Source of the DNA: Verrucomicrobiaceae bacterium
GTDB taxonomy: Bacteria; Verrucomicrobiota; Verrucomicrobiia; Verrucomicrobiales; Verrucomicrobiaceae
Length of the DNA stretch: 64,000 nt
Assembly: GCA_027490195.1 (NCBI GenBank)
Contig: JAIXYN010000012.1
Span: 45,676 to 109,675, forward strand
Direction of reading: 5' to 3'
Of this stretch, positions 37,591 to 47,439 are shown in pieces (the first letter of the stretch is position 1; each line of letters begins with the position of its first letter). Both the position numbers and the translations under genes were made by a program. The notes beneath the pieces are model-generated. The model worked only from the letters and a program-made list of their open reading frames with translations. It was not told the origin of the DNA and did not search any database.

Positions 37591-38447
37591 GCTGCTCCTC
37601 GGCGGGTGGTCGTCAGAGTTTTCAAAATCAGGGTCACCAGCGCTAGCAAGGCCAGCATGGAGGCGACGGCAAAGGCGGGAACGAACTGGTATTCGTTGTA
37701 CAAAACTTCAATATGCAATGGCACGGTGTTGGTCTTGTTGCGGATGTGGCCGCTTACCACAGACGCGGCGCCGAACTCGCCCATGCTGCGTGCGTTGCAA
37801 AGGATGATGCCGTAGAGCAGGCCCCATTTGATCTTGGGCAGGGTGACGCGCCAGAACATCTGGAAGCCATTGGCGCCGAGGGTCATGGCGGCTTCTTCTT
37901 CAGCCTGGCCCTGGGCCTCCATCTGCGGGGCTAGGATGCGGGCGACGAAGGTGAAGGTGACGAAAACTGTGCTGAGTACGATGCCGGGCAGGGCGAAGAT
38001 GATCTTGATGCCGTGCTCCTTAAGCGCGGGACCAAACAAACCCTGCGCGCCGAAGAGCAGCACATAGACCATGCCGGCGATGACGGGTGAAACCCACAGC
38101 GGGAGCTCGATGAGGGAGGTGAGGAATCGTTTGCCACGAAACTGAAAGCGCGAGACGCACCAGGCGGCGGCGAGACCAAAAAGCGTGTTCAACGGCACGG
38201 TGATGGCGGCGACTTTCAGCGTGAGCCAGATGGCATGCATGGTGGCGCGGTCATCAAAGGCTTCGATGAAGCCTTCCCAGCCTTTGCGGAAGGCTTCCTG
38301 AAAAATGACGACGAGCGGCAGCACAAACATGAGCCCCATGAAGCCCACGGCGGTGCCGATGATGAGCACGCGCGCCGCGAGGGAGTCGGATGTGGCTTTG
38401 CGAGGGCGGGAGGAGTGCGCTGGAGCGATGTCGATGATGGCGGCCAT
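37587..38447 (-). CDS. cysW: Sulfate ABC transporter permease CysW
   Basis: The 286-residue membrane protein has about six hydrophobic segments and the permease EAA-type loop region ([30 protein letters not shown], about 170-200). Order after CysT and coupling to CysA (4-bp overlap) identify it as CysW, the second subunit of the sulfate/thiosulfate channel. The N-terminus ([17 protein letters not shown]) is a short cytoplasmic tail. The gap to cysT is 138 bp and holds a long inverted repeat. Confidence 0.9.
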   Translation of the reverse strand: MAAIIDIAPAHSSRPRKATSDSLAARVLIIGTAVGFMGLMFVLPLVVIFQEAFRKGWEGFIEAFDDRATMHAIWLTLKVAAITVPLNTLFGLAAAWCVSRFQFRGKRFLTSLIELPLWVSPVIAGMVYVLLFGAQGLFGPALKEHGIKIIFALPGIVLSTVFVTFTFVARILAPQMEAQGQAEEEAAMTLGANGFQMFWRVTLPKIKWGLLYGIILCNARSMGEFGAASVVSGHIRNKTNTVPLHIEVLYNEYQFVPAFAVASMLALLALVTLILKTLTTTRRGAA

Positions 38448-38453
38448 GTTTAG

Positions 38454-38587
38454 AATGACGAAATCAGAATGACGAATGACGAATCAATGAGGAAATTCGA
38501 ATGTCGAAATGTTGCGTGGTGATCAAGGTGCGGATGGGGTTCGTACTTGGGCATTCATTCGTCATTCCTCATTCTGGTTTCGTCATT
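38454..38587. repeat. 35-bp-arm inverted repeat between cysT and cysW
   Basis: The arms at 38454-38488 and 38553-38587 are inverted copies with about three mismatches, built from the word GAATGACGAATGACGAAT. The loop is 64 bp. The right arm overlaps the last bases of the cysT stop codon, and the left arm begins 6 bp before the cysW start codon. It looks like an inserted dispersed hairpin element. Confidence 0.75.
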
Positions 38588-39410
38588 ATCTTCCGGTGCG
38601 CTTGCGGCTCCAATTGGCGAGCAAGTTTGAGAGCACGAGGATGGTGAAGGAGGCGGCGAGCATGACGACGCCGATGGTGGCGGCACCGGAGTAGTCGTAT
38701 TCCTCCAGACGCATGGTGATGAGCAGAGGCGCAATCTCTGTCTTGAAAGGAAGATTGCCGGAGATGAAGACGACGCTGCCGTATTCACCAACCGCGCGAC
38801 CAAAAGCGAGCGTCATGCCTGCAAGCGTGGATGGCAGCAATGCGGGAAACACGATGCGTGTGAGTGTCTGCCAGCGGTTCGCGCCGAGGCAGGCGGCGGC
38901 TTCCTCGACATCCATGGAGAGATCTGCAATGACGGGCTGCAAGGTGCGCACGACGAAGGGGAAACCCACGAAGGTGAGCGCGATGGTGATGCCGAGCGGT
39001 GCGTAGGCGGCCTTGATGTCATGCTGCGCCAGCCATGCGCCGATCCAGCCATTGGGCGCGTAGAGGGTGACCAGCGCGATGCCCGCTACGGCGGTGGGGA
39101 GGGCGAAGGGCAGATCCACCATGGCATCGAGCAGGCGGCGGCCGGGGAATGAGTAGCGCTCCAGCGCCCATGCGGTGAGCAGGCCGAAGACGCCATTGAC
39201 CAATGCCGCGGCGAAGGCGGTGCCGAAGCTGAGCTTCAATGAGGAGATCACTCGTGCCTGAGTCAGTGTGGCAAGCATGTGCTCCCAGCCCCCGCTCGTG
39301 GCCTTCCATACGAGCATGGACAGCGGGAAGAGCACGATGAGGCTCAGGTAGGTAATGGTAAACCCGAGCGAGAGCTTGAAGCCGGGAAGGATGTGGCGTG
39401 GTCGGGACAA
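38586..39410 (-). CDS. cysT: Sulfate ABC transporter permease CysT (CysU)
   Basis: The 274-residue membrane protein has six predicted membrane segments and the permease loop (SMDVEEAAACLGANRWQTLTRIVFPALLPS, about 170-200). Sequence such as PTAVAGIALVTLYAPNGWIG is typical of CysT. It forms the sulfate channel with CysW. It follows sbp by 104 bp, a gap that contains a strong hairpin, and precedes cysW by 138 bp. Confidence 0.9.
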   Translation of the reverse strand: MSRPRHILPGFKLSLGFTITYLSLIVLFPLSMLVWKATSGGWEHMLATLTQARVISSLKLSFGTAFAAALVNGVFGLLTAWALERYSFPGRRLLDAMVDLPFALPTAVAGIALVTLYAPNGWIGAWLAQHDIKAAYAPLGITIALTFVGFPFVVRTLQPVIADLSMDVEEAAACLGANRWQTLTRIVFPALLPSTLAGMTLAFGRAVGEYGSVVFISGNLPFKTEIAPLLITMRLEEYDYSGAATIGVVMLAASFTILVLSNLLANWSRKRTGR

Positions 39411-39456
39411 GGACTTGATGGAGCAGGTTTTGAAGATGCGGGAGAATCAGCAGAAG

Positions 39457-39482
39457 GTGCGCTTCACACGCATGAAGCGCAC
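39457..39482. terminator. Hairpin in the sbp-cysT gap
   Basis: GTGCGCTTC (39457-39465) and GAAGCGCAC (39474-39482) form a perfect 9-bp stem with an 8-nt loop. It sits just downstream of the sbp stop in the direction of transcription. No T-run follows, so it is more likely a partial terminator or an mRNA 3'-end protector that gives the binding protein a higher level than the permeases. Confidence 0.45.
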
Positions 39483-39514
39483 CACAAGCGGCCGTGCAGG
39501 CCTTGCGGGCTGCG

Positions 39515-40504
39515 TTACTTGCCTGAATAAATTTGGTCAAAGATGCCGCCGTCGTCGAAGTGCTTCTTCTGCGCCTTGCCCCAGCCGCCGAAGTCGCCGT
39601 CGATGGTGACGAGGTTCAGCTTTGGAAAGCGGGCGCTGTATTTCGCTGCGGCTGCGGCGTCACGCGGGCGGTAATAGTTTTTGCCAATGATGTCCTGCGC
39701 CTCATTGGAGTAGAGGTATTCGAGGTAGGCTTTCGCGACTTCAGCGGTGCCTTTTTTCTCGGCGTTCTTGTCCACCACGGCCACTGTCGGTTCAGCAAGA
39801 ATGCTGATGGAGGGGATGATGATTTTGGTCTGGCCGGGGAACTCGCGCTGGATGAGCCAGGCTTCGTTTTCCCAGGAGAGGAAGACATCGCCGATGCCGC
39901 GCTGTGCAAAGGTGGTGGTGGATGCGCGTGCACCGGTGTCCAGCACGGGCACGTTTTTATACAGCGCGGCGATGAACTCCTTGGCCTTGGCTTCGCTGCC
40001 AGTTTTTTTCAGGGCATAGGCCCAGGCGGCGAGGTAGTTCCAGCGTGCACCACCGGAGGTTTTCGGATTCGGAGTGATGACGTTCACGCCTTCTTTCACG
40101 AGGTCATCCCAGTCCTGGATGTTCTTTGGGTTGTCCTTGCGCACGACAAAAACGATGGTGCTGGTGTAAGGAGCGCTGCTGTTGGGCAGGCGTTTCTGCC
40201 AATCTTTCGCGATCAATCCGGCCTGCTGGCCGATGACGTCAATGTCTCCGGCTAGCGCGAGGGTGACGACATCGGCTTCAAGTCCATCGATGACGGCGCG
40301 TGCCTGCTTGCCGGAGCCGCCGTGCGACTGGTCAACGCTGACTTTTTTGCCGGTGGTTTCCTTGTAATGCTTCGCGAAGGCTTTGTTGTATTCCGAGTAG
40401 AGTTCGCGGGTGGGATCGTAGGAGACGTTGAGCAGTTCAAAGTCGGCTGCATTAGCGGTGAGGCCGAAGAGAACAGCGGACAGTAAGGATAGCGATGTTT
40501 TCAT
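39515..40504 (-). CDS. sbp: Periplasmic sulfate-binding protein
   Basis: The 329-residue protein begins with a signal peptide ([20 protein letters not shown]). The family blocks are plain: [51 protein letters not shown] and [11 protein letters not shown]. These residues hold the buried sulfate by hydrogen bonds. It delivers sulfate to CysT/CysW/CysA. It follows the porin gene by 42 bp. Confidence 0.93.
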   Translation of the reverse strand: MKTSLSLLSAVLFGLTANAADFELLNVSYDPTRELYSEYNKAFAKHYKETTGKKVSVDQSHGGSGKQARAVIDGLEADVVTLALAGDIDVIGQQAGLIAKDWQKRLPNSSAPYTSTIVFVVRKDNPKNIQDWDDLVKEGVNVITPNPKTSGGARWNYLAAWAYALKKTGSEAKAKEFIAALYKNVPVLDTGARASTTTFAQRGIGDVFLSWENEAWLIQREFPGQTKIIIPSISILAEPTVAVVDKNAEKKGTAEVAKAYLEYLYSNEAQDIIGKNYYRPRDAAAAAKYSARFPKLNLVTIDGDFGGWGKAQKKHFDDGGIFDQIYSGK

Positions 40505-40546
40505 GGTGGTTGAGGAAGAAGTGAAGGGATGGATTTGAACGAGGTA

Positions 40547-41974
40547 TCAGAAGAAGCGATGGCTGAATTCGAAGTAGGCAAAGTTGGTGTTGGGGCGCTG
40601 TAGCTGGCGCTCCACAAAGCCGCCTGCTGCAAAGTAGGCGTAGCCTACGATGATCTCTGTTTTCGCGTCCCAGGCGTAGCGGGCGCGGATGTCGAATTCC
40701 TGGCCGAGGAAACTGCCGCTGCGGCCCGAACGATCACGGGCGTTGTTGGCCGCGTTGAAGCGGTCCGTGCCGCTGGCCAGCCAGTAGTAGCTGTAGCCAA
40801 AGTCCACGCGCAGATTGTGGCGCGGCTTGATTTCCACCCGGACCTTCGGTGTGCTGATGTTTTCAAAGACGATGTAGTCGTTGGCCGACCATGGACGGCC
40901 GAAACCAAAGAAGCGCTCGAAGCGGTTGTCCGTTCTGTCGTTCGGATTGCGGTCGCCACTGGCATAGCCGTAGAATAGGCTGACGCGCGGCTTCCACGGA
41001 TTGGAGCTGAGTGTGTACCCGACCTCCACCGTGCCGGCATAGGCACGTAGTTTGCTGGAGCCAGTCTGGCCAAACTGGTAGATCATGCTGGCGTCGTAAT
41101 CGAAGCCCGTGGCACCGACGATGCCGTAGCCACGCAGGCCGGGGCTATGCACCATGCGCTCTGCCACGCCACGATAGGCAGACTGATGCAGCGCGAGATA
41201 AAATGGCTCCAAGGTGATGATGTCTGACCACTGGCGCAAATGGCCGATGGCGGCATACATCCATTGCTGCTCCACCGGCCGGTCCATTTGATACAGCAGA
41301 CGGTTCAGCGGCTGTACGGCGAGGAGATCGAGCTGCCAGTCGCTGCTTTCCTGGCCAAGGCTGGCGTGAAAGCCCTGAAAGGTGTTTGCGGTGTTGCGCC
41401 ACTGGTTGTTGCCGATGAGGCGGCGGTCAAGGAATTCGAAGTTGTGAATCCCGTAGCGGATGCTGAGGGGCCGGGCGTTGCCGATGGCGTCATGTCCGAA
41501 GAGGTCTTTGAAATAGAGTTCCACGTAGGCGCGGATGAACTCAAACTCATTCACGTCACGGTTGTCACGCACATACTCGCCGTTTTCGCGGCGTGAGTCC
41601 TGCATCTCAAAAGCAAAGCGAAAGGGATCGAGGATGTCCTTGATACCGATGTAGGCACGGGTGCGGTGGAGCAGCGGCTGGTCCACTCCCGTCTGTGCAC
41701 GGCGCAGGTCGTTGGCGCGGTACTCATAGCGGAAGCGGTAGTCCAGGCCCACATCGAGCCATTTGACGTTCAGCAACGAATCAACACCGAGTTCGCTAAC
41801 GTTGCGCACATACTTCGGCGGATCTGGATCACGCGTGGTGCTGTAGCTGAGCGGGTTTTGATAATAGGTGCCGCGGGTGATTTTTTTGGAGCCTTCATCA
41901 GCGCCGTTTGCGACAGGGGCCATGAAGGCAAGCAGGCCCAGCAGGGATGCTTTGGAGGTTTGAAGAGGGGACAT
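40547..41974 (-). CDS. Alginate-export-type outer-membrane porin heading the sulfate operon
   Basis: I place the start at ATG 41974 (MSPLQTSKASLLGLLAFMAP), which gives a signal peptide; 47 more codons are open upstream but fall in the 5' leader. The 475-residue product is beta-rich with repeated aromatic-ended strands and ends in a Phe (FSHRFF), the usual outer-membrane barrel signal. Segments such as RFRYEYRANDLRRAQ, LHRTRAYIGIKD and RYGIHNFEFLDRRLIGNNQWRN match the alginate_exp family (PF13372), a general class of outer-membrane channels. Being first in the sulfate transport operon, it probably lets sulfate or organosulfur compounds cross the outer membrane. Confidence 0.8.
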   Translation of the reverse strand: MSPLQTSKASLLGLLAFMAPVANGADEGSKKITRGTYYQNPLSYSTTRDPDPPKYVRNVSELGVDSLLNVKWLDVGLDYRFRYEYRANDLRRAQTGVDQPLLHRTRAYIGIKDILDPFRFAFEMQDSRRENGEYVRDNRDVNEFEFIRAYVELYFKDLFGHDAIGNARPLSIRYGIHNFEFLDRRLIGNNQWRNTANTFQGFHASLGQESSDWQLDLLAVQPLNRLLYQMDRPVEQQWMYAAIGHLRQWSDIITLEPFYLALHQSAYRGVAERMVHSPGLRGYGIVGATGFDYDASMIYQFGQTGSSKLRAYAGTVEVGYTLSSNPWKPRVSLFYGYASGDRNPNDRTDNRFERFFGFGRPWSANDYIVFENISTPKVRVEIKPRHNLRVDFGYSYYWLASGTDRFNAANNARDRSGRSGSFLGQEFDIRARYAWDAKTEIIVGYAYFAAGGFVERQLQRPNTNFAYFEFSHRFF

Positions 41975-42163
41975 GGGCAGCGATTGGAAGAGGTTTGGAG
42001 CCGGTGTTTCTGTTGGGAATGATCTGAAGCCGAAAGAGTCCGAATGGAGAATGTCACCACAAAACCTATGGAATGCGAAGAGGCATTGAACACTTCCGGC
42101 GGACCGGTCAGTCATTGGAAAGGCGGGGAATCCGTGAAGGGGCTCCTTTGGCCATGTGCAAAC

Positions 42164-42199
42164 TCTATATTCTTACAAACTACATACGGCAAGTAGGAA
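42164..42199 (-). promoter_or_regulatory. Promoter/operator of the sulfate operon
   Basis: Read leftward, TTCCTACTTG (42199-42190) overlaps a -35-like TTGCCG (42192-42187). After a 17-bp spacer comes TATAGA (42169-42164) as -10. The -35 region lies in an inverted repeat CTAC-N9-GTAG (42180-42196). The same arrangement recurs before the yezD-cysK genes. The leader to the porin start is about 180 nt. Confidence 0.6.
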
Positions 42200-42247
42200 T
42201 AAAAACTTTTTAGATGCCATTCATTACAGCAAATACTCAGACCCATC

Positions 42248-45200
42248 TTATGCCATGAAACGCCTGCGACCAAACAGCAGCGAGAACAGCCCGGATATGG
42301 CCAGAAGAGCACGGGAAGGCTCGGGCACTGCGGCGACGATGCTGAGTGTGCCGCTGGAGTAAAGCTGACTCCAATCCCACGCGAGTCCTAGGATGTCGAG
42401 ATCCGGCAAGGCGGTGACCGTGTCGAAAGTGCCGGAGACCGTTGTCCAGTCGATGAGGTTCCACGTAGATCCAGCCACCCAATTAACGCTGGTGACCGGC
42501 AGCGCCGTATGGATGTTGAGCGTCGCCCCGGTCAGTGTCACCGCGCCGCCCCTGAAAACGAGGAGATCATTGTTGCCGCTCTGCGCATTCAGCGTGCCGC
42601 TCGCAGCGCCGCCAATGATGTCGAGTTCGATGCTGCCGCTGATCGTGAAGCCCTCAGCGGCCTGCAGCGTGAGCGTTTGCGCATCCTGAACTCCGTTCTG
42701 GCCCACGAAGATCACTCCGCCAGTCTGCTGGGTCAGGGCCACTCCCGCTGTGAGGGATCCCGCTGTGCCATTGCCGCCGAGGCGTCCGCTGTTGGCGAGG
42801 ACCACTGTGCCTGTGCCGGTGGCTGAGCCCGTGGTATTGTTCACGAGCAGGGTGCCGCCATTCACCGTGGTGCCGCCGCTGTAGGTGCTGGCTCCAGAGA
42901 GAATCCACACACCGGCGTCCTGTTTCACGAGCGCCACGGCATTGGTGCCGCTGGTGCCTGCGCCGGTGTTGTTGATGATCGCGCCCTGGATGGTGTTTGC
43001 GCTGGTGCTGGTGCCGCCGAGAGTGAGCACGCGTGCGGTGCTGGCTCCAGCTGCGCCCACCGTCACGGCGCTGTTCAGCGTTGTAGCTGTGAAGACGAGC
43101 GCGCCGCTGCCGTTGTTGAGAATGGTCGCGCCGCCGGTGGCGGTGGCACCCGTGCCGCTGCCGATTTGAATGCGGCGGTTCGTGCTGTCGCCAGTGCCGA
43201 GGTAGCTCAATGATGCGGTGTTTGTAGTGTTGCCAAAGCGGATGATGCCTGAGGTCGTATCTTTGTCGGCCGTGCCGATCGAACTGGCGACGCCGATGTT
43301 GCCAAGCGCATAGATTTCCGTGACGCCATTGTTGAGCTGTGTCTGCCCGGTGAAGGTGTTGTTGGCGCTCAGGCGCAGCGTACCGCCGTTGCCCTTGGCC
43401 AGGCCAAATCCGCCGCTGATGACACCGGATACCAGCACATCCACTGCTGCATTGGGACTGTCATTGACGGTGATCGTGCGGTCTGCGTTGAGGATGAGAT
43501 TTGCCGAGATGAGGGCCTGACCGTTTTCGAAACCGGCTGAGCCTGCATTGTAGGTCACATTGCCACCGAGGGTGAAACTGCCGCCGCTGGTGCTGCTCAG
43601 AATGCTGGCGGTTTGTTCGGCAACGGTGGTGGTGGCACTGCCCAGGGTGATTGCGCCGCCCACGGTGGCTGCTGTTCCGCCGATATCGAAGGTGCCGGCG
43701 TTGATCGTCAGACTCGATGAGGTGGCGATGCTGCCGCTGCCGGTGAGCTTCAGCGTTCCGCCATTGACCGTGGTGACGCCGGTGTAGGTGTTGGCTGCGG
43801 AGAGGGTGAGTGTGCCGCTGCCGGAGTAGATGAGGCCGTTGGCAAAGGCATTGCCATTGGCGACTGCGCCGCTGATGGTGACATTGCCGGTGCCGGTGAT
43901 GGTACGATTTTTGGCTGTGGTGTCGGCGTTGATGTTGAGCTGAAAGCCGCCGAGGACGAGCGCCGCTCCACTACCCGTGCCCTGATTCACCGTGAACATA
44001 CGGCTGACGTTTGTGGAGTTCCATTGCACCTCTCCCATGGTGAGCGTGCTGCTGCCGTTGAGTGTGATGTCGCGATTGGCATTGCCGATTGTGACGACGC
44101 CGGTGCCGAGGGTGAGGCTGCTGGTGCCGCCGAAGATGAGGCTGCCGTTGAGTGAGACGGCGTTGTTGGTGATAAGCGCACTGATGGTGCTGTCCAGGGT
44201 GCCACCGGTGATCGTCAGTGTGCCTGTGCCAATGGCGGAGGCGGAGCCCAGAATGAGTGTTCCGGCGTTCAGGGTGGTGCCGCCGGAGTAGGTGTTGGTG
44301 GCGGACAGATTCCAGTTGCTTGTGTCGGATTTGGCAAGAGCCAGGGTGCCGCTGCCATCCGTGAGGGCGGTTTGGATTGCATTGGCGGCGGTGTTGGTGC
44401 CGCCGAGGGTGAGGGTCTTGGTGCCGGTGCCGGCGTTTGAAATGACGCCGGTGAAAATGAGCGCGCCGGTGCCGCTGCTGTTGATGGTGGCTGCGCCGGT
44501 GGTGGTGGCGGCGAGATTGATGGCGCGATTTGTTGAGGCACCGGTGCCGGTGTAGATCAAGGTGCCTGCCACGTTGGTGCCGCTGCCGAGATTGATTGTG
44601 CCGCCTGCGCCGGCGGAGCTGCTGATACCGCTGTCGGCGATGGAGTTGAGGGTCAGTGTGCCCTGGTTTACGGACAGTGCGCCGGTGAAGGTGCTGGTGC
44701 CGGAGAGGGTCCAGGAGCCGGTGCCGGTTTTGACGACGGAGAGAGCGCCGCCGGTGCTGTCTGTGAGGGCGGCCTGGAATTCGTTGGCTGCGGCGCTGGT
44801 GCCGCTGAGAGTGAAGGTCTTGGCTGCGGTGCCGACGTTGGTGAATGAGCCGGTGAATATGAGCGCACCGGTGCCGTTGTTGGTGAGGGTGCCGCCGCCG
44901 GTACTGGCGGAGGCGAGAACGATGGCGCGATTGGTTGAAGCACTTGTGCCGGTTTAAATGAGGGTGCCGCCCTGGGCACCATTGCCCAGATTGATCGTGC
45001 TGCCTGCGCCGATGGCGCTGGCGGTGCCACTGTCGGCGATGGAGTTGATCGAAAGCGTGGAGCGTACCACCGACAACGCGCCGGAGAAGGTGTTGAGGCC
45101 GGAGAGCAGCCAGGTGCCGGTGTCGCCTTTGGTCACGGCGACCACGCCGCCATTGCCGCCGTCGGAGATGATGCCCTGGATGTCGTTGTTGGTGGCGGTG

Positions 45201-46423
45201 CCGTTGAGGGTGAGAAGCTTGGTGCCGGAGGTGGCGACGTTGGTGACTGAGCCGGTGAAGATCAGCGCGCCGGTGCCGCTGGCATCGATGATGGCGCCGC
45301 CGGAGGTGGTGGAGGCGAGATTGAGGGTGCGGTTGGTGCTGGCTGCTGCGCCTGAGTAAAACAGGGTGCCGGTTTGTGCGGCGCTGCCGAAATTGATGAT
45401 GGTGCCTGCACCGATGGCGCTGCTGGTGCCGCTGTCGGCGATGCTGTTGATGGAGAGGATGCCCTGATTGATTGAGGTGGCGCCGGTGTAGGAGTTTACT
45501 GCGGAGAGTATCCAGGTGGAGGCGTTGGCTTTGGTCAGAGAAAGGGTGCCGCTGCCATTGCCCAGAGTGCTTTGAATTTCGTTGTTGTTCGTGCTGGTGC
45601 CTCCCAAGGTCAGTGTTTTTGCGCCTGATCCGGCGTTGGCAAAGGTGCCGTTGAAGATCAGGGCTCCGGTGCCGCTGCTGTTGATGGTGGCTGCACCCGT
45701 GGTGGTGGCCGCCAAATTGACCGTGCGGTTGGTCGAGCCGCCGACGCCGGTGTAGGTGAGCGTGCCGGCCACGGCGGTGCCGCTACCGATGTTGATGCTG
45801 CTGCCTGCACCGATGGCGCTGCTGGTGCCGCTGTCCGCAATGCTGCCGATGGTCAGCGTGCCCTGGTTGACCGAGACCGCACCGGTGAAGGTGTTGGCGG
45901 CGGAGAGGGTGGCAGAGCCCTGGCCTGTTTTAATGAAGCCGAACGGGCCGCCGCTCTCGCTGATGAGGCCATCGATCACAAAGGTGGTGCCGGTTACTGC
46001 TGTGAGGGAGCGGTTGCCGCTGAGGATCAGCCCCAGGCTCAACGTGTGAGTGTGAGTGCCCGTGGTGCCGCTGGAGGTGATGTTGCCGCCCAGTGTTATC
46101 GCATTGCCAGTCAGCGTGAATCCCGTGCCGGTTCCGCTATCATTGGTGAAAGCGAAGACATTGGGGCCGCCAAGCGTCAGACTGGTGAGATCGTTTATGA
46201 CGGAGACATTCGACACGCCTGCGGTGGTGAGATCGAAAACAAGGCTGTCGCCGCTGGCGGGCAGGGTGTTGCTGACCCAGTTGGTGTTGGTTCCGGAGGT
46301 GCCGGAACCCCAGGTGGTGTTTACATCGCCCTGCCATGTCAAGGTGGCTGCGTGTGCGATGGGGGAGAGATGAAGAAAAAGAGCCAGTGACAGCCATGGC
46401 TGCCGGCGGAATGAAAAGTGCAT
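42248..46423 (-). pseudogene. Autotransporter-type beta-strand repeat protein with PEP-CTERM tail, interrupted by one TAA
   Basis: One frame runs from ATG 46423 to TAA 42248 (1,391 codons) with a single internal stop, TAA at 44954-44956, codon 490. The N-terminus has a signal peptide (MHFSFRRQPWLSLALFLHLS). Then come many repeats of the type STNRTLNLASTTSGG / GTGALIFTGSVTN / LTLGGTSTN, the autotransporter-associated beta-strand repeat. The C-terminus is VPEPSRALLAISGLF, a membrane span and GRRRFMA: a PEP-CTERM sorting signal. At the stop, neighbouring repeats have Tyr (GTLIYTGTGAS), so TAY has become TAA. The gene is therefore broken by one base, or the stop is read through, or it is a sequencing error. 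Everything after the stop is still well preserved. Confidence 0.85.
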
Positions 46424-46585
46424 TGCGTTGAGTGGGGGGGGCTTCCGGCGTTCCGCGTTTGGCGGTCACGTGGTGCAGGGATTTCGGCCTACGGCCTTCC
46501 GCTGCGGCGGATCAGCCCATCACACGAGGCGTGAATGCCGCGTGATTAATGCACACTGAAACAGTGTGGTATTGGGTGTCGCCTT

Positions 46586-46610
46586 AAACCATACTGGTCA
46601 AGTATGGTTT
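46586..46610. promoter_or_regulatory. Perfect 10-bp palindrome upstream of the repeat-protein gene
   Basis: AAACCATACT (46586-46595) and AGTATGGTTT (46601-46610) are exact inverted copies with a 5-bp centre. Read leftward, the centre contains TTGACC, a good -35 box, but no convincing -10 follows at 16-18 bp. It lies in the 274-bp gap between the zinc-ribbon gene and the beta-repeat gene. Operator is my first reading; a terminator for the zinc-ribbon gene is the alternative. Confidence 0.45.
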
Positions 46611-46697
46611 ATGTGCTTTTTTGTGACTGATGGGGAGGGCGGGGCTGGAAGTCCCAACCTGCCAAGGCAATCTTCGCGCAAGCTGCTGTGCAGCGGG

Positions 46698-47333
46698 TCA
46701 GGCACCAGGTTCGATGCCTTGTTCTGCTGAATTCAGATCTTTCCCATAGGCCTCGTTGAAGGCATTCACTTCTTCTTCAGTGACACCCGTCTCGTGCAAA
46801 TAGCGGAGAAAAGTGGGCCTGTCATTCAGGTGACGAATCAACCAGCCGATTTCAGCCGGCCCCATTCCCCACGAGCCCAGGAATACCGTTTTGCCCTTGG
46901 CGTTGAAGGATGGACTCACGGAACGGAGCTTTGCGAGAGTGGGGGAGAGCAGTGAAAACTTGGGAGTCGCCGCAAGCAGGTAATGTTCGATCTCATCGAC
47001 TGCCGCAGAACCGAGTTCCGTGGCCGCGTCATACTCAAAAGACGGACCCACGGCATCGAGGGTGTAGAGTCTTATGCCTTCGAACTCAGGGTTGGTGATC
47101 CCACCGAAATTGCGATTGGTCGACTCGTTGACCAAGGTATCGATCAGAGAGGAATAAAGCGCGATTGCGCGGCCCAGAGGATCCGGTTCGGCGCTGACTG
47201 TGCGCAGTGAATCGCGTCTAGCCGGCGGTATCTTGACGCATTGTGCGCATAGTCCTTGATTGGCAGCCGCTGTCGCCGGGAGAATCATTCGATCGCACAG
47301 AGTGCATTTTACTCTTTCGGTTCCCGTGGTCAT
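46698..47333 (-). CDS. Hypothetical protein with N-terminal zinc ribbon
   Basis: The 211-residue product carries Cys10-x2-Cys13 and, 15 residues later, Cys-x2-Cys (KCTLCDR ... GLCAQCVK), a treble-clef or ribbon zinc site of the kind seen at the N-terminus of regulatory or adaptor proteins. The rest is soluble and helical, with no recognised family. There is no signal peptide, so it is cytoplasmic. It is monocistronic as far as can be seen. The start at ATG 47333 places the Cys pair correctly. Confidence 0.6.
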   Translation of the reverse strand: MTTGTERVKCTLCDRMILPATAAANQGLCAQCVKIPPARRDSLRTVSAEPDPLGRAIALYSSLIDTLVNESTNRNFGGITNPEFEGIRLYTLDAVGPSFEYDAATELGSAAVDEIEHYLLAATPKFSLLSPTLAKLRSVSPSFNAKGKTVFLGSWGMGPAEIGWLIRHLNDRPTFLRYLHETGVTEEEVNAFNEAYGKDLNSAEQGIEPGA

Positions 47334-47439
47334 TTTTTAGCAGAAGGTCTGGGGTCAGGCGATGGCGAGGGGCGAAACGTTGATGACACGATGGATGCCA
47401 TGCGAGCATTGGCCAGTATGCGGTTGGTTCGGCATGGGT

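Noticed and set aside
41975..42163. Riboswitch in the leader of the sulfate operon
   Set aside because: The leader is about 180 nt and has small pairing segments, but no conserved core of a SAM or other known riboswitch could be recognised.
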